Assembly: GCA_045114455.1 (NCBI GenBank)
Contig: JBGUKN010000059.1
Coordinates: 1 to 28,831, forward strand
Length of the DNA: 28,831 nt
Direction of reading: 5' to 3'
Source of the DNA: UBA1732 sp045114455
GTDB taxonomy: Bacteria > Verrucomicrobiota > Lentisphaeria > Victivallales > UBA1829
Part shown: one piece after another, positions 7,297 to 15,355 of the stretch
Numbering within the stretch: the stretch's first letter is position 1
How the letters are laid out: the number at the start of each line of letters is the position of its first letter
Program-made: the position numbers and the translations under genes
The notes under the pieces: generated by a model
Database searches by the model: none
What the model was told of the DNA's origin: nothing
Seen by the model: only the letters and a program-made list of their open reading frames with translations

Positions 7297-7316
7297 AACT
7301 TTTATTTAACGTTCCG

Positions 7317-7346
7317 ATCCGTGGATTTTTTTATAATTCAACGGAT
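7317..7346. promoter_or_regulatory. Inverted repeat around a TATAAT box
   Basis: ATCCGTGGA (7317-7325) and TTCAACGGAT (7337-7346) form imperfect inverted arms (8 of 10 positions), and TATAAT (7332-7337) lies between and at the edge of the second arm. This may be an operator over a promoter for the GH31 gene. No good -35 hexamer stands 16-18 bp upstream of that TATAAT. Confidence 0.3.
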
Positions 7347-7362
7347 TATTTCGGACACGCAG

Positions 7363-7391
7363 TTGATTTTTCCGCTTGAAAATGTTAGGTT
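7363..7391 (+). promoter_or_regulatory. Possible promoter of the GH31 gene
   Basis: TTGATT (7363-7368), a 17-bp spacer and TAGGTT (7386-7391). The -35 is the same as at other promoters in this window but the -10 is poor. The start would lie about 60 nt before the ATG. Confidence 0.3.
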
Positions 7392-7456
7392 ATGGCAGAA
7401 AAGCATCTCAACGTAAAACAAACCGTCAGTTTCCCCGTGAAAGGAGCAAGCCCCTT

Positions 7457-10336
7457 ATGAAAGCCAGCAGGAATCAGCACAAGTCCGGATTCGCCCGTGC
7501 ATGCGGGACCGCGGTCCTGGGCGCAATCGCCGCATTCGCCGCAGCCGGAACCACGTTCGCCGACGACGCGTTCGAGTACAAAATCACCGACGCCGGACTT
7601 CAGATCAAAGCCGGAAACCTGACGAAAAACATCGAAGTCTACGGCGACAAGGGGCAGACGCTCCGCGTGACAGCGAACCTGAACGGCGTTTCGCACGCGA
7701 AACACCCGAGCATCTCCGTCATCGCGAAGCCCGTCAAGGCAGATTTCACGCTCAAACAGGACACCGCCGATTCCGTCATCCTCGCCTCGCCTTCCATCAC
7801 GGTCAAGGTCGAAAAGAGCACCGGATCGCTGACGTTCATGCGTCCAGACGGCAAGGTCATCCTCGCCGAAAAGTCCGGCGTCCGCCCCGAGATCAGGGAA
7901 GTCACGATCTCCGACGCGCCGACCTACGAGGTCAGACAGACCTTCACGCTTCAGCCGGACGAGGCGATCTACGGCCTCGGACAGGCCATCCGTCCCTTCC
8001 TGAACTACCGCGGGAAGGAGATCCTCATCGTCCAGGCGAACATCCCCGCCTACTCAAACGTCCTCACCTCGTCCAACGATTACGGCATCCTGTGGGATAT
8101 CTGCTCGCAGTCCATCTTCAAGGACGACGCGAACGGCATGTCCATCTGGTCGGAAAGCGCGCCCGCAGGCGTCGACTACTACCTTATGACCGGAAAGGAC
8201 CTCGACGGCGTCATCTCGCAGTACCGCGAGCTCACCGGCGACGCCCCGATGTTCCCGCGTCAGGCGTACGGCTTCTTCATGAGCAAGGAACGCTACAGCA
8301 CCCAGAAGGAGCTGATCGGCATGGTCGAGAGCTTCCGCAAGAACCATTACCCGCTCGACTTCATCGTGCAGGACTGGCAGTACTGGACCGACAAGCCCGG
8401 CAACTGGACCAGCATGACCTGGGACCCGGAACGCTACCCCGACCCGAAGGCAATGTGCGACACTATCCACAACGACCTTCACGCGAAAGTCCTGATCTCC
8501 ATCTGGCCGACCGTGGGCGAGGAATGCGACCTGGGACGCGAGCTTGAGGCGAAGAACCTCCTGTTCAAGCCGCCGCACTGGATCCGCCAGGGCCGCGTCT
8601 ACGACGCCTACAGTCAGGAAGGCCGCGACATCTATTTCAAGCACGTCAAGAAAGGTCTGCTCGACGTCGGCGTCGACGCCACCTGGATGGACGGCACCGA
8701 GGTCGAGACGCGCTCCGCCTGCCACGACCAACGCGCCATGATCCGCGACATCAAGGAGAACGGCATCAACGCCATGGGCGACTTCACGCGATATCTGAAC
8801 TCCTACACGCTCATGACCACTATGGGCTGCTACGAAGGCCAGCGCGCCACTTCCGACAAACGCGTCTTCACGCTCACGCGATCCGCCTGGGCCGGTCAGC
8901 AGCGCTACGCCGCTCTCCCCTGGTCCGGCGACACCACCGCCAGCTGGGCCCGCCTGAAGGAGGACATCGTCGGCGGCCTCTCCGCCTCGCTCTCCGGCCT
9001 GCCCTACTGGACGCAGGACACCGGCGGATTCTTCTCCGGCGGATTCCGGGGCATCGACAACCCCGAATACCAGGAGCTGCTCGCCCGCTGGAACCAGTTC
9101 GCGATCTTCAATCCGGTCTACCGCTGGCACGGCACCGGATTCAGCAAGGAGCCCTGGCGGTTCAAGGACATCGCGCCCGAGGCCTACAATTCCTACCTCT
9201 CCGCCGCGCAGCTCCGCTACCGCCTGATGCCCTACATCTACAGCCTCGCCTGGATGACCACGAATGACCACTACACCATGACCCGCCCGCTCGTGATGGA
9301 CTTCCCGGATTCCCCCGGCGCGACCACGAACGAATCCCAGTTCATGTTCGGACCCGCGTTTCTCGTCCAGCCCGTGACCCGTTCCCTGATCCAGGTCTCG
9401 CGTCCGCGTCCCCCGGTCATCGACGCCTCCGCGCTCACCACGCCCGACGGCGAACCCGGCGTGAAAATCGAATACTTCGCCGACGAACGCCTCCGCCGTC
9501 AGGTCAGCACCGCAGTCGAACGGGTCGTCGATCTCTCCTGGCCCGGACCGCCCCTCATGGACTGGCCCGAAGGACTCCGCAACGGCGACCACTTCTCCGC
9601 GCGCCTCACCGGATTCATCACCGCGCCCGAGGACGGCATGTACGAGATCGGCGTTTCCGGCGACGACGGATTCCGGCTCTGGCTCGACGGCAAGCTGGTC
9701 GTCGAGGACTGGGCCGCGGCGGACGCCCGCTACAAATCCACCGACATCGAGCTGAAGAAGGGCCAGAAGGTCGCCTTCCGCCTCGACTACTACCAGAACC
9801 TCTACACCCGCGAGCTCAAGCTCTGCTGGAGGACCCCCGAAGAGCTGAAAAAGTACTCAAGCAACCACAACGACTCCGAGGTCGACGTCCTCCTCCCCGT
9901 CGGCGCGAGCTGGTACGATTTCTTCACGAACGAACGCTTCGAGGGCGGCAAAAAGCTCAGCTGCGAGTGTCCCGCGGACCGCTTCCCGATCTTCGTCCGG
10001 GCAGGCAGCATCATCCCGTTCAACGGCGAGGATACCGAGTACGCCACGCAGAAGACCTCCGCGCCGCTTGAAATCCGCGTCTATCCCGGCGCGGACGCCG
10101 CGTTCACGCTCCATGAGGACGACAACGAGACCTACGCCTACGAAAAAGGCGAATTCTCCGACATCACATTCTCCTGGGAAGACGCCACGTCCACGCTGAA
10201 GATCGGAAAGCGCAAAGGCTCCTATCCGGCCGGCGAACGCACGAAGACCTTCCGCGCGACCGTCGTGCGCGACGGCAAGATCTCTGAAGGGCAGACCGTC
10301 AATTACAACGGGAGCGAGGTTTCCGTGAAGCTTTGA
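7457..10336 (+). CDS. Secreted GH31 glycoside hydrolase with PA14 domain
   Basis: A 959-residue exported enzyme. Residues 1-35 are a signal peptide (basic start, Ala-rich core, likely cut after TTFA). The GH31 N-terminal domain leads into the barrel, with Asp412 in WMDGTEVE as the likely nucleophile and Asp492 in WSGDTTASW as the likely acid/base. SGLPYWTQDTGGF is the conserved substrate-side loop. A PA14 domain (about 667-795, with GMYEIGVSGDDGFRLWLDG) sits after the barrel, before the C-terminal beta domain. The W(M)D-TE form of the nucleophile motif is like that of alpha-xylosidases or other debranching members more than starch alpha-glucosidases, so a xyloglucan- or xylan-derived substrate is plausible but not shown. 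The ATG at 7457 is chosen for the AAAGGAG upstream; an earlier in-frame ATG lacks this and spoils the signal peptide. Codons are strongly C-ending, suggesting high expression. Confidence 0.9.
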   Translation: MKASRNQHKSGFARACGTAVLGAIAAFAAAGTTFADDAFEYKITDAGLQIKAGNLTKNIEVYGDKGQTLRVTANLNGVSHAKHPSISVIAKPVKADFTLKQDTADSVILASPSITVKVEKSTGSLTFMRPDGKVILAEKSGVRPEIREVTISDAPTYEVRQTFTLQPDEAIYGLGQAIRPFLNYRGKEILIVQANIPAYSNVLTSSNDYGILWDICSQSIFKDDANGMSIWSESAPAGVDYYLMTGKDLDGVISQYRELTGDAPMFPRQAYGFFMSKERYSTQKELIGMVESFRKNHYPLDFIVQDWQYWTDKPGNWTSMTWDPERYPDPKAMCDTIHNDLHAKVLISIWPTVGEECDLGRELEAKNLLFKPPHWIRQGRVYDAYSQEGRDIYFKHVKKGLLDVGVDATWMDGTEVETRSACHDQRAMIRDIKENGINAMGDFTRYLNSYTLMTTMGCYEGQRATSDKRVFTLTRSAWAGQQRYAALPWSGDTTASWARLKEDIVGGLSASLSGLPYWTQDTGGFFSGGFRGIDNPEYQELLARWNQFAIFNPVYRWHGTGFSKEPWRFKDIAPEAYNSYLSAAQLRYRLMPYIYSLAWMTTNDHYTMTRPLVMDFPDSPGATTNESQFMFGPAFLVQPVTRSLIQVSRPRPPVIDASALTTPDGEPGVKIEYFADERLRRQVSTAVERVVDLSWPGPPLMDWPEGLRNGDHFSARLTGFITAPEDGMYEIGVSGDDGFRLWLDGKLVVEDWAAADARYKSTDIELKKGQKVAFRLDYYQNLYTRELKLCWRTPEELKKYSSNHNDSEVDVLLPVGASWYDFFTNERFEGGKKLSCECPADRFPIFVRAGSIIPFNGEDTEYATQKTSAPLEIRVYPGADAAFTLHEDDNETYAYEKGEFSDITFSWEDATSTLKIGKRKGSYPAGERTKTFRATVVRDGKISEGQTVNYNGSEVSVKL

Positions 10337-10401
10337 TCCGCCGTTTCCCGGATCCACACGATCCGCCCCGGACCATCGCGCCGTTTTTTTCGGAATCGGG
10401 C

Positions 10402-10429
10402 TTGACATCCGTTCAATGCCTGCTATAGT
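10402..10429 (+). promoter_or_regulatory. Promoter of the cytidylyltransferase operon
   Basis: TTGACA (10402-10407), a 16-bp spacer and TATAGT (10424-10429). This is the only perfect TTGACA in the promoters found here. The leader is about 107 nt. Confidence 0.75.
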
Positions 10430-10475
10430 ATCCATAAACATTTACTCTTATTTCGACAACTGAAACTGAAACGGT

Positions 10476-10496
10476 CCGGTCCCGGAAGGGGACCGG
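10476..10496 (+). promoter_or_regulatory. Stem-loop in the leader of the cytidylyltransferase operon
   Basis: CCGGTCCC and GGGACCGG form a perfect 8-bp stem with a 5-nt loop, midway in the leader and about 47 nt before the ATG. No T-run follows, so it is not a terminator. It may affect RNA stability or expression. Confidence 0.45.
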
Positions 10497-10543
10497 GCGG
10501 TGTCTGTGGAAATCTTCGGCAGGACCAGGGAGCCCCGGCATAG

Positions 10544-10972
10544 ATGAAGCGTTATAAAATCGGATATACACAGGGGGTATTCGACATGTTCCATGTCGGC
10601 CACCTCAATATCATCAATCGCGCAAAGGAACACTGCGATTTTCTGATCGTGGGCGTCAATTCCGACCGTCTCGTGCAGGAGTACAAACACAAGACCCCGG
10701 TGATCAACCAGGAAGACCGGCTGCGCATCGTGGAGAATCTGAAGGCGGTCGACAGGGCGGTCATCGTGGAAACGCTGGACAAGCTGTCGTCGCAGAAGGA
10801 GCTGCAATATAATGCGATCTTCATCGGCAGCGACTGGAAGGACAACCCCAGATGGCAGCAGACCAGCAGGGATTTGGCGGAAGTCGGCGTCGACGTGGTG
10901 TTCCTCCCTTATACCGAAGGCGTTTCCTCCACGCAACTGAGATCGCACGAAGAGGAAAAGATCGGAGAATAG
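10544..10972 (+). CDS. Glycerol-3-phosphate cytidylyltransferase-like protein (TagD family)
   Basis: A 142-residue nucleotidyltransferase, the usual size for the TagD group. It carries YTQGVFDMFHVGHLNIINRA with the HxGH motif (HVGH) that binds CTP, RLRIVENLKAVD, IGSDWKDNPRW, and the C-terminal VSSTQLR, equivalent to the ISSTxxR signature. Enzymes of this family join CTP to an alcohol phosphate (glycerol-3-phosphate, or related polyol or choline phosphates) to give a CDP-activated precursor for polymers or lipids. The start has GGGAG upstream. It is first in an operon with an ATP-grasp gene 12 bp downstream, pointing to synthesis of a decorated surface polymer. Family is sure; the exact substrate is not. 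Confidence 0.85.
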   Translation: MKRYKIGYTQGVFDMFHVGHLNIINRAKEHCDFLIVGVNSDRLVQEYKHKTPVINQEDRLRIVENLKAVDRAVIVETLDKLSSQKELQYNAIFIGSDWKDNPRWQQTSRDLAEVGVDVVFLPYTEGVSSTQLRSHEEEKIGE

Positions 10973-10984
10973 AGGGGAAAGCCG

Positions 10985-12055
10985 ATGTCCATCAAGCGAA
11001 TGATCAAAAAGGCTTTCGTCGCGGCCAGGGTCTATGCCGGAAAGAAGGCCTTTTTTTCCAGTCAGGTGAATTCCTTCGGTTTGAGCCGAGGGGAGATCCG
11101 GAAAGCGAATTCCCTCGGTTTTACGGCGGAGGAATACATCATCTACGACCTGAAGCACAACGATCCCGGGGAATACCTTTCCGAGTACGAAAGGGAGCTG
11201 TTCAGGAATGCCGCGCGGGATTACCGCATCCTGCTCGACAACAAGATCGTCTTCTATTCGATCATCCGCAATTTCGCCCCGGCGAATCCGATCTTCGCCT
11301 ACAAGGTGAAGGGGTGTTATGTCGCGCTGGAAGAAGGTTTCGGCGAAGACGGGATTCTTGCAAGGATCCGCGAACTCGGGAAACTGGCTTACAAGGAGAT
11401 CAGCGCGGGCGGCGGAACCGGTTTCCGCCTGCTGGAATTCGCCGACGGCACGTACAGCATAAACCGGAAACCGGCAACGGAAGAAGACATTCTTTCCCTT
11501 TTCCGAAGAGACGACTACTTTGTTGAGGAATATTGCAGCCAGGGCTCTTTCGAGCGGCAGTTGTGGCCTTATTCCGTGAACACCATACGGATCGTCACGC
11601 TGGCATATCGCAATGACGTTCAGGTCGCGGCCGCGTTTCAGAGGATCGGGATCAACAGGGAAAACTGCGTGGACAACGTTTGCGCCGGCAGCCTGTATGC
11701 GGCGATCGATCTGAAGACCGGCGAACTCTCCGCCGCCAGAAGCCGCGCTCCGGGGAACTTCATCGAAAGCGACCGGACTCCAAAATGGTTCAAAAAGCAT
11801 CCGGGAACGGACGCGCAGATCGAAGGCGTCCGGATCCCGAACTGGACCGCCCTCTGCGACGAGATCAGGGAGCTGCACCGGAAACTCGCTTTTACGGAGA
11901 TCGAATTCATCGCATGGGACGTCGCGCTGCTGGACGGCGGCTTCAAGATTATTGAGGCGAACACTTCCTGCGGCATGCGCATCCTCCAGACGTTCGGCGG
12001 CGCCAGAAAAGGCGTGATCGGACAGTGGATGAAGGAAAAAGGCTATGTGTCGTAG
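10985..12055 (+). CDS. ATP-grasp protein of the sugar-transfer-associated type
   Basis: A 356-residue cytoplasmic protein. The C-terminal two-thirds have an ATP-grasp arrangement: SAGGGTGFRLLEF (Gly-rich loop, about residues 139-151), VEEYCSQG, then YSVNTIRIVTL, and near the end EIEFIAWDVALLDGGFKIIEANTSCGM, which carries the metal-binding Asp/Glu/Asn residues of the fold. The order NTIRIVT...D.A...G...IE.N matches the 'sugar-transfer associated ATP-grasp' group found in capsule and polymer clusters. Such enzymes ligate a carboxylate to an amine or similar nucleophile using ATP; the substrates here are unknown. GAGGGG precedes the ATG. It is the second gene of a two-gene operon. A weak GGCTA/TAGCC hairpin with T5 overlaps the stop codon and may end transcription. 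Confidence 0.75.
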   Translation: MSIKRMIKKAFVAARVYAGKKAFFSSQVNSFGLSRGEIRKANSLGFTAEEYIIYDLKHNDPGEYLSEYERELFRNAARDYRILLDNKIVFYSIIRNFAPANPIFAYKVKGCYVALEEGFGEDGILARIRELGKLAYKEISAGGGTGFRLLEFADGTYSINRKPATEEDILSLFRRDDYFVEEYCSQGSFERQLWPYSVNTIRIVTLAYRNDVQVAAAFQRIGINRENCVDNVCAGSLYAAIDLKTGELSAARSRAPGNFIESDRTPKWFKKHPGTDAQIEGVRIPNWTALCDEIRELHRKLAFTEIEFIAWDVALLDGGFKIIEANTSCGMRILQTFGGARKGVIGQWMKEKGYVS

Positions 12056-12229
12056 CCGCGCTTTTTCCGGCCGAAACGAACGATTGCTCCTTAAAACAAG
12101 TTTGAGCAAATAGTATATCCTTTTGAACAGATACAACATACCAATCCCGCGCACGAAGAGTATATTATTCTCAAAATTTAGTTTCGATTTTTCACAATTC
12201 GTTTCTTTAACAAAACAGAAAGGTCCCCT

Positions 12230-14236
12230 ATGAAACACACCTTCGCTCTTCTGGCTCTCGCAGCCGTCTGCTGCTGCTCCGCCGTAGGCGCTGCCGCCGC
12301 GGACGCCGACAACGGCAAGCAGGCTCCCCTCAACCCGATCATCTGGGCGGACGTCCCGGACGTCTCCGTCCTCCGCGTGGGCGACACCTACTACATGACC
12401 AGCACGACCATGCACATGAATCCGGGCGTGCCCGTGATGATGTCCAAGGACCTGGTGAACTGGGAGATCGTCAGCTACTGCTACGACGACCTGCTGGACG
12501 ACGACCTGCCCCAGGACGTGAAGAACCGCCTCACGCTCTCCAACGGCCGGGACGAATACGGCAACGGCACCTGGGCCAGCTGCATCCGCTACAAGGACGG
12601 CACGTTCTACGTCTCCTCCTTCTCCCAGCCCACGAACAAGACCTACATCTGGACCAGCAAGGATCCGACGAAAGGCGATTGGAAGCGCATCGCCACGCTC
12701 CCGCGGTTCCACGACCACACGCTCGTGCTTGACAAGGACGGCCGCAACTACATCATCTGGGACGGCGGCGACCGCAAGATCGTCGAGCTGACCTCCGACC
12801 TCACCGCCGTCAAGAAGGGCGGCCTCGGCGTCGACGAAAATGGGCGCATCCAGAACAAGGTCCTCGTTTCCCGCGCCGACACAAACCGCGACGCAGGAAA
12901 CACCGGCAGCCTCCTCGAAGGCTCCCAGATGCACATCATCGACGGCAAGTACTACCTGATCAACATCGGCTGGCCGAACGTCCGCAGCGTCTTCTGCGCC
13001 CGCGCCGACAAGATCGAAGGCCCCTATGAATCCAAGCTGCTCTTCTCATGCGAAGGCATCGCCCAGGGCGGCCTCGTCGACACCCCGGACGGAAAATGGT
13101 ACGCCATGCTCTTCGGCGACCGCGGCGGCGTCGGACGCATCCCGTTCCTCGTCCCCGTGACCTGGAAAGACGGCTGGCCGATGATCGGCACCGACGGCGA
13201 CGGCAAGACCCTGCCCCCGCTCCCGATCAACGTGAAGCATCCGGCGATCCCGAAGGTCGTCGCCGACGACGAATTCGAACGCAAGTCCGGCGACCGCGAC
13301 CTCCCGCTCGTCTGGCAGTGGAACCACATCCCGGACAACTCCCTCTGGAGCCTCAAGGACCGTCCCGGCTGGATCCGCTTCAAGACCGGTTCCGTCGTCA
13401 ATTCTCTTGAAAAGGCAAAAAACACCCTCACTCAGCGCACGTTCGGCCCGACCTCCACGGCCGAGATCAAAATCGACACGAAGAACATGAAGGACGGCGA
13501 CTATGCCGGCCTCACCTCCTTCCAGAAGCAGTGGGGCTTCGTCGGCGTGAAGATGGCCGACGGCAAGAAGACCATCGTGATGTGCACCCCCGGCGGTGGT
13601 GGACAGGGCGGCCGCGGCGGTCGTCCCGGCGGCGGCCAGGGCGGTCAGCGTCCGCAGGGCGGCTTCGGCGGCGGCTTCGGCGGCGGCCAGCGTCCCGCAG
13701 GCGCGGCTCCCGGCGGTCAGGGCGGACAGCGTCCGCAGGGCGGCTTCGGTGGCGGCCAGGGCGGACAGCGTCCTCCCAACGCAGCTCTGGCTCCTGCTCC
13801 CGCTCCGGCGATGGGCGGCTTCGGCGGCGCTTTCGGCGGTCAGGGCGGCGCCCCGGCGATGGGCGGATTCGGCGGCGGATTCGGCGGCGGACAGCCCCCG
13901 CAGCAGCCGCAGTCTGCCATGACGGAAGTTGCATCCGTCCCGCTCGACGGCGACATCGCCTACCTCCGCGTGGAGGTCGACGTGGCCCCGGTCGACGCGC
14001 CCGCCTCGGACGAATACAAGCTCAACGCCCGCAGGAAAGACCAGTCCTACTTCTACTACAGCACGGACGGCAAGACCTGGACGCGCATCGGCAACGCCAT
14101 CCGCATGCCCTACGACATGCCCCACTTCATGGGCTACCGTTTCGGCATCTTCAACTTCGCCACGAAGGAAGCGGGCGGCTTTGTCGACGTCGACTACTTC
14201 CGCATCGGCACCGAACTCTCTCCCGAGAGCAAGTGA
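12230..14236 (+). CDS. Secreted GH43 glycosidase with Gly-rich insertion
   Basis: A 668-residue exported enzyme with a signal peptide (MKHTFALLALAAVCCC..., probable cut near residue 24). The five-blade GH43 domain covers about residues 33-340. Asp44 in VPDVSVLRVGDTYYM is the likely catalytic base, Asp in FHDHTLVLDKDG the likely pKa modulator, and Glu230 in LEGSQMH the likely acid. This pattern fits the beta-xylosidase/arabinofuranosidase branch. A concanavalin-like C-terminal domain follows (from about 355, with WQWNHIPDNSLWSL) but is split by a Gly/Gln/Pro/Arg-rich insert at about 453-563, after which it resumes (GDIAYLRVEVD...YFYYSTDGKTWTRIG...GYRFGIFNF). The ATG has AAAGG upstream. No clear promoter; TATATT at 12161-12166 lacks a good -35. 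It ends in a strong terminator. Confidence 0.88.
   Translation: MKHTFALLALAAVCCCSAVGAAAADADNGKQAPLNPIIWADVPDVSVLRVGDTYYMTSTTMHMNPGVPVMMSKDLVNWEIVSYCYDDLLDDDLPQDVKNRLTLSNGRDEYGNGTWASCIRYKDGTFYVSSFSQPTNKTYIWTSKDPTKGDWKRIATLPRFHDHTLVLDKDGRNYIIWDGGDRKIVELTSDLTAVKKGGLGVDENGRIQNKVLVSRADTNRDAGNTGSLLEGSQMHIIDGKYYLINIGWPNVRSVFCARADKIEGPYESKLLFSCEGIAQGGLVDTPDGKWYAMLFGDRGGVGRIPFLVPVTWKDGWPMIGTDGDGKTLPPLPINVKHPAIPKVVADDEFERKSGDRDLPLVWQWNHIPDNSLWSLKDRPGWIRFKTGSVVNSLEKAKNTLTQRTFGPTSTAEIKIDTKNMKDGDYAGLTSFQKQWGFVGVKMADGKKTIVMCTPGGGGQGGRGGRPGGGQGGQRPQGGFGGGFGGGQRPAGAAPGGQGGQRPQGGFGGGQGGQRPPNAALAPAPAPAMGGFGGAFGGQGGAPAMGGFGGGFGGGQPPQQPQSAMTEVASVPLDGDIAYLRVEVDVAPVDAPASDEYKLNARRKDQSYFYYSTDGKTWTRIGNAIRMPYDMPHFMGYRFGIFNFATKEAGGFVDVDYFRIGTELSPESK
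13590..13920 (+). repeat. Gly-rich low-complexity coding tract
   Basis: About 330 bp of imperfect repeats encoding units such as GGQGGQRPQGGFGGG and APAMGGFGG. The reading frame stays open throughout, so it is a coding insertion in the GH43 protein and not a frameshifted region. Confidence 0.85.
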
Positions 14237-14268
14237 TCCGAAGCGGAACGAATCCGTCTTGTGATTCC

Positions 14269-14300
14269 GGCCGGGCTCCCTCGCGGAGTCCGGCCTTTTT
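14269..14300 (+). terminator. Intrinsic terminator of the GH43 gene
   Basis: GGCCGGGCTCC pairs with GGAGTCCGGCC (one mismatch) around a 5-nt loop, followed by TTTTT. It lies about 33 bp after the stop codon. Confidence 0.9.
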
Positions 14301-14323
14301 CATGCCTGAAAAACTCATTCTAT

Positions 14324-14351
14324 TTGTTTTTTTGAAATGACGTTATATATT
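14324..14351 (+). promoter_or_regulatory. Promoter of the unknown membrane protein gene
   Basis: TTGTTT (14324-14329), a 16-bp spacer and TATATT (14346-14351). The predicted start is near 14358, after the in-frame GTG at 14354, which supports the later ATG at 14450. Confidence 0.5.
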
Positions 14352-14383
14352 AGGTGAAAAGACACAAATCAACGGAAGGAAAC

Positions 14384-14431
14384 GTGCGCGGGCGAAAGCC
14401 GCGCACAACCGCAGAGGAAGACTTGTCCTCT
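14384..14431 (+). promoter_or_regulatory. Two stem-loops in a 5' leader
   Basis: Stem 1 (14384-14406): GTGCGC and GCGCAC close a GGC-GAAA-GCC inner stem with one bulged G, a GNRA tetraloop. Stem 2 (14413-14431): AGAGGA pairs with TCCTCT around a 7-nt loop. The gene's GAAGGAA ribosome site follows directly. No known riboswitch class is recognised. Confidence 0.45.
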
Positions 14432-14449
14432 GAAGGAAACGAACTGAAC

Positions 14450-15355
14450 ATGAGCGATGACGAGAAAAGCGGATATGGCTTTGTGCTGTTTTTAAGCCTG
14501 TTCACAACTGTGCCGATGACCCTCGCTTTCATCTTCATCTGCATGAAAGCGACCTCGAATGAGGCTCGGCTGTATTATGCGGCATTTTTCCTGATCGGGA
14601 TCACGCCCCGGCTGATCCGGCTCCTGCTGAAACTTCTCTTCGGTTCGGAGTCGGGACTTCATGGAAACGCGGAGTCGGGGGTCTCGCTGGGGCCGCTGTT
14701 TTACGGCGTTGTCTTCTATTTTCCGGTCGAGCTCATATTCTTCGGCGCGCTTTCCTCATATTTGGAAGAACTCCCGAGCTACCACTTCCACTTCGGATGG
14801 AACGCCGTTCTGTTCCTTTTCCTGATCGTTCTGGTTCAGGCCGGGATGCACATGTATCAGGATGCCATGGATGTCCCGCATCATTTCAAGCGTCTGCATC
14901 GCGCCGTTTACAACCGGAAAGGCTGGTTCCCCTACAGTTATTGCGTGAAAGCCTCGACCTACTGCATGCCGCGCGGCAGGAAATATCAGGAAATCGGGAT
15001 CGTTCTGATTGAAAGGCGCAAAAAAGAGAATTACAAAACGGAAGAGGATTATTTGAGCGGACGAGGCGGGTTCCTGTTCATGCCCTTGTTTCTGGTCCAG
15101 TCGTCGACCGCGATTCGGCCGCCCGCGATCCGGTACGATGGTCCGAAATCTATGCACAAAGGCCCGATCACACTTCAGTTTATGGGCGACGGCGCCGCTC
15201 TTGTCAGGCATTACTGTGCAAATCGGAGCTTCAACCGATATGTTTATTTCTTCCGGCTCCGCAAGTTCCTGCAGCTCCCCTCCGGCTGCCGGAAAAGCCT
15301 TCTGCCTCGCCTGACTTTTTCCGGACGCTGCCCCATCCTCGTGCCGAAGAAATGA
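14450..15355 (+). CDS. Unknown membrane protein
   Basis: A 301-residue protein that I do not recognise. It begins MSDDEKSGYG, followed by four hydrophobic segments (about residues 9-32, 40-58, 79-100 and 112-128), then a polar, basic C-terminal half of about 170 residues. That half has RGWFPYSYCV-like aromatic stretches (in fact KGWFPYSYCVKASTYCMPRG) and several Cys, and probably lies on one side of the membrane. The ATG at 14450 is preferred to the GTG at 14354 because GAAGGAA lies before it and the earlier start falls upstream of the predicted transcript start. Codon choice is less C-biased than in the flanking glycosidases, which could mean low expression or a separate origin. It stands alone between the GH43 terminator and the uap1 promoter. 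Confidence 0.6.
   Translation: MSDDEKSGYGFVLFLSLFTTVPMTLAFIFICMKATSNEARLYYAAFFLIGITPRLIRLLLKLLFGSESGLHGNAESGVSLGPLFYGVVFYFPVELIFFGALSSYLEELPSYHFHFGWNAVLFLFLIVLVQAGMHMYQDAMDVPHHFKRLHRAVYNRKGWFPYSYCVKASTYCMPRGRKYQEIGIVLIERRKKENYKTEEDYLSGRGGFLFMPLFLVQSSTAIRPPAIRYDGPKSMHKGPITLQFMGDGAALVRHYCANRSFNRYVYFFRLRKFLQLPSGCRKSLLPRLTFSGRCPILVPKK

Noticed and set aside
7145..7309. A small protein encoded in the candidate sRNA
   Set aside because: The open frame has no ribosome site and runs through the terminator hairpin.
10337..10400. Terminator after the GH31 gene
   Set aside because: GATCCG/CGGATC forms a 6-bp stem, but the T7 run is about 30 nt later with no stem directly before it.
10448..12934. Long minus-strand frame spanning three plus-strand genes
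   Set aside because: It crosses gene borders, promoters and leaders of clear genes and has no motif.
14354..14449. GTG start for the unknown membrane protein, adding 32 residues
   Set aside because: It falls at or before the predicted transcript start, has no ribosome site, and the segment is filled by two stem-loops.
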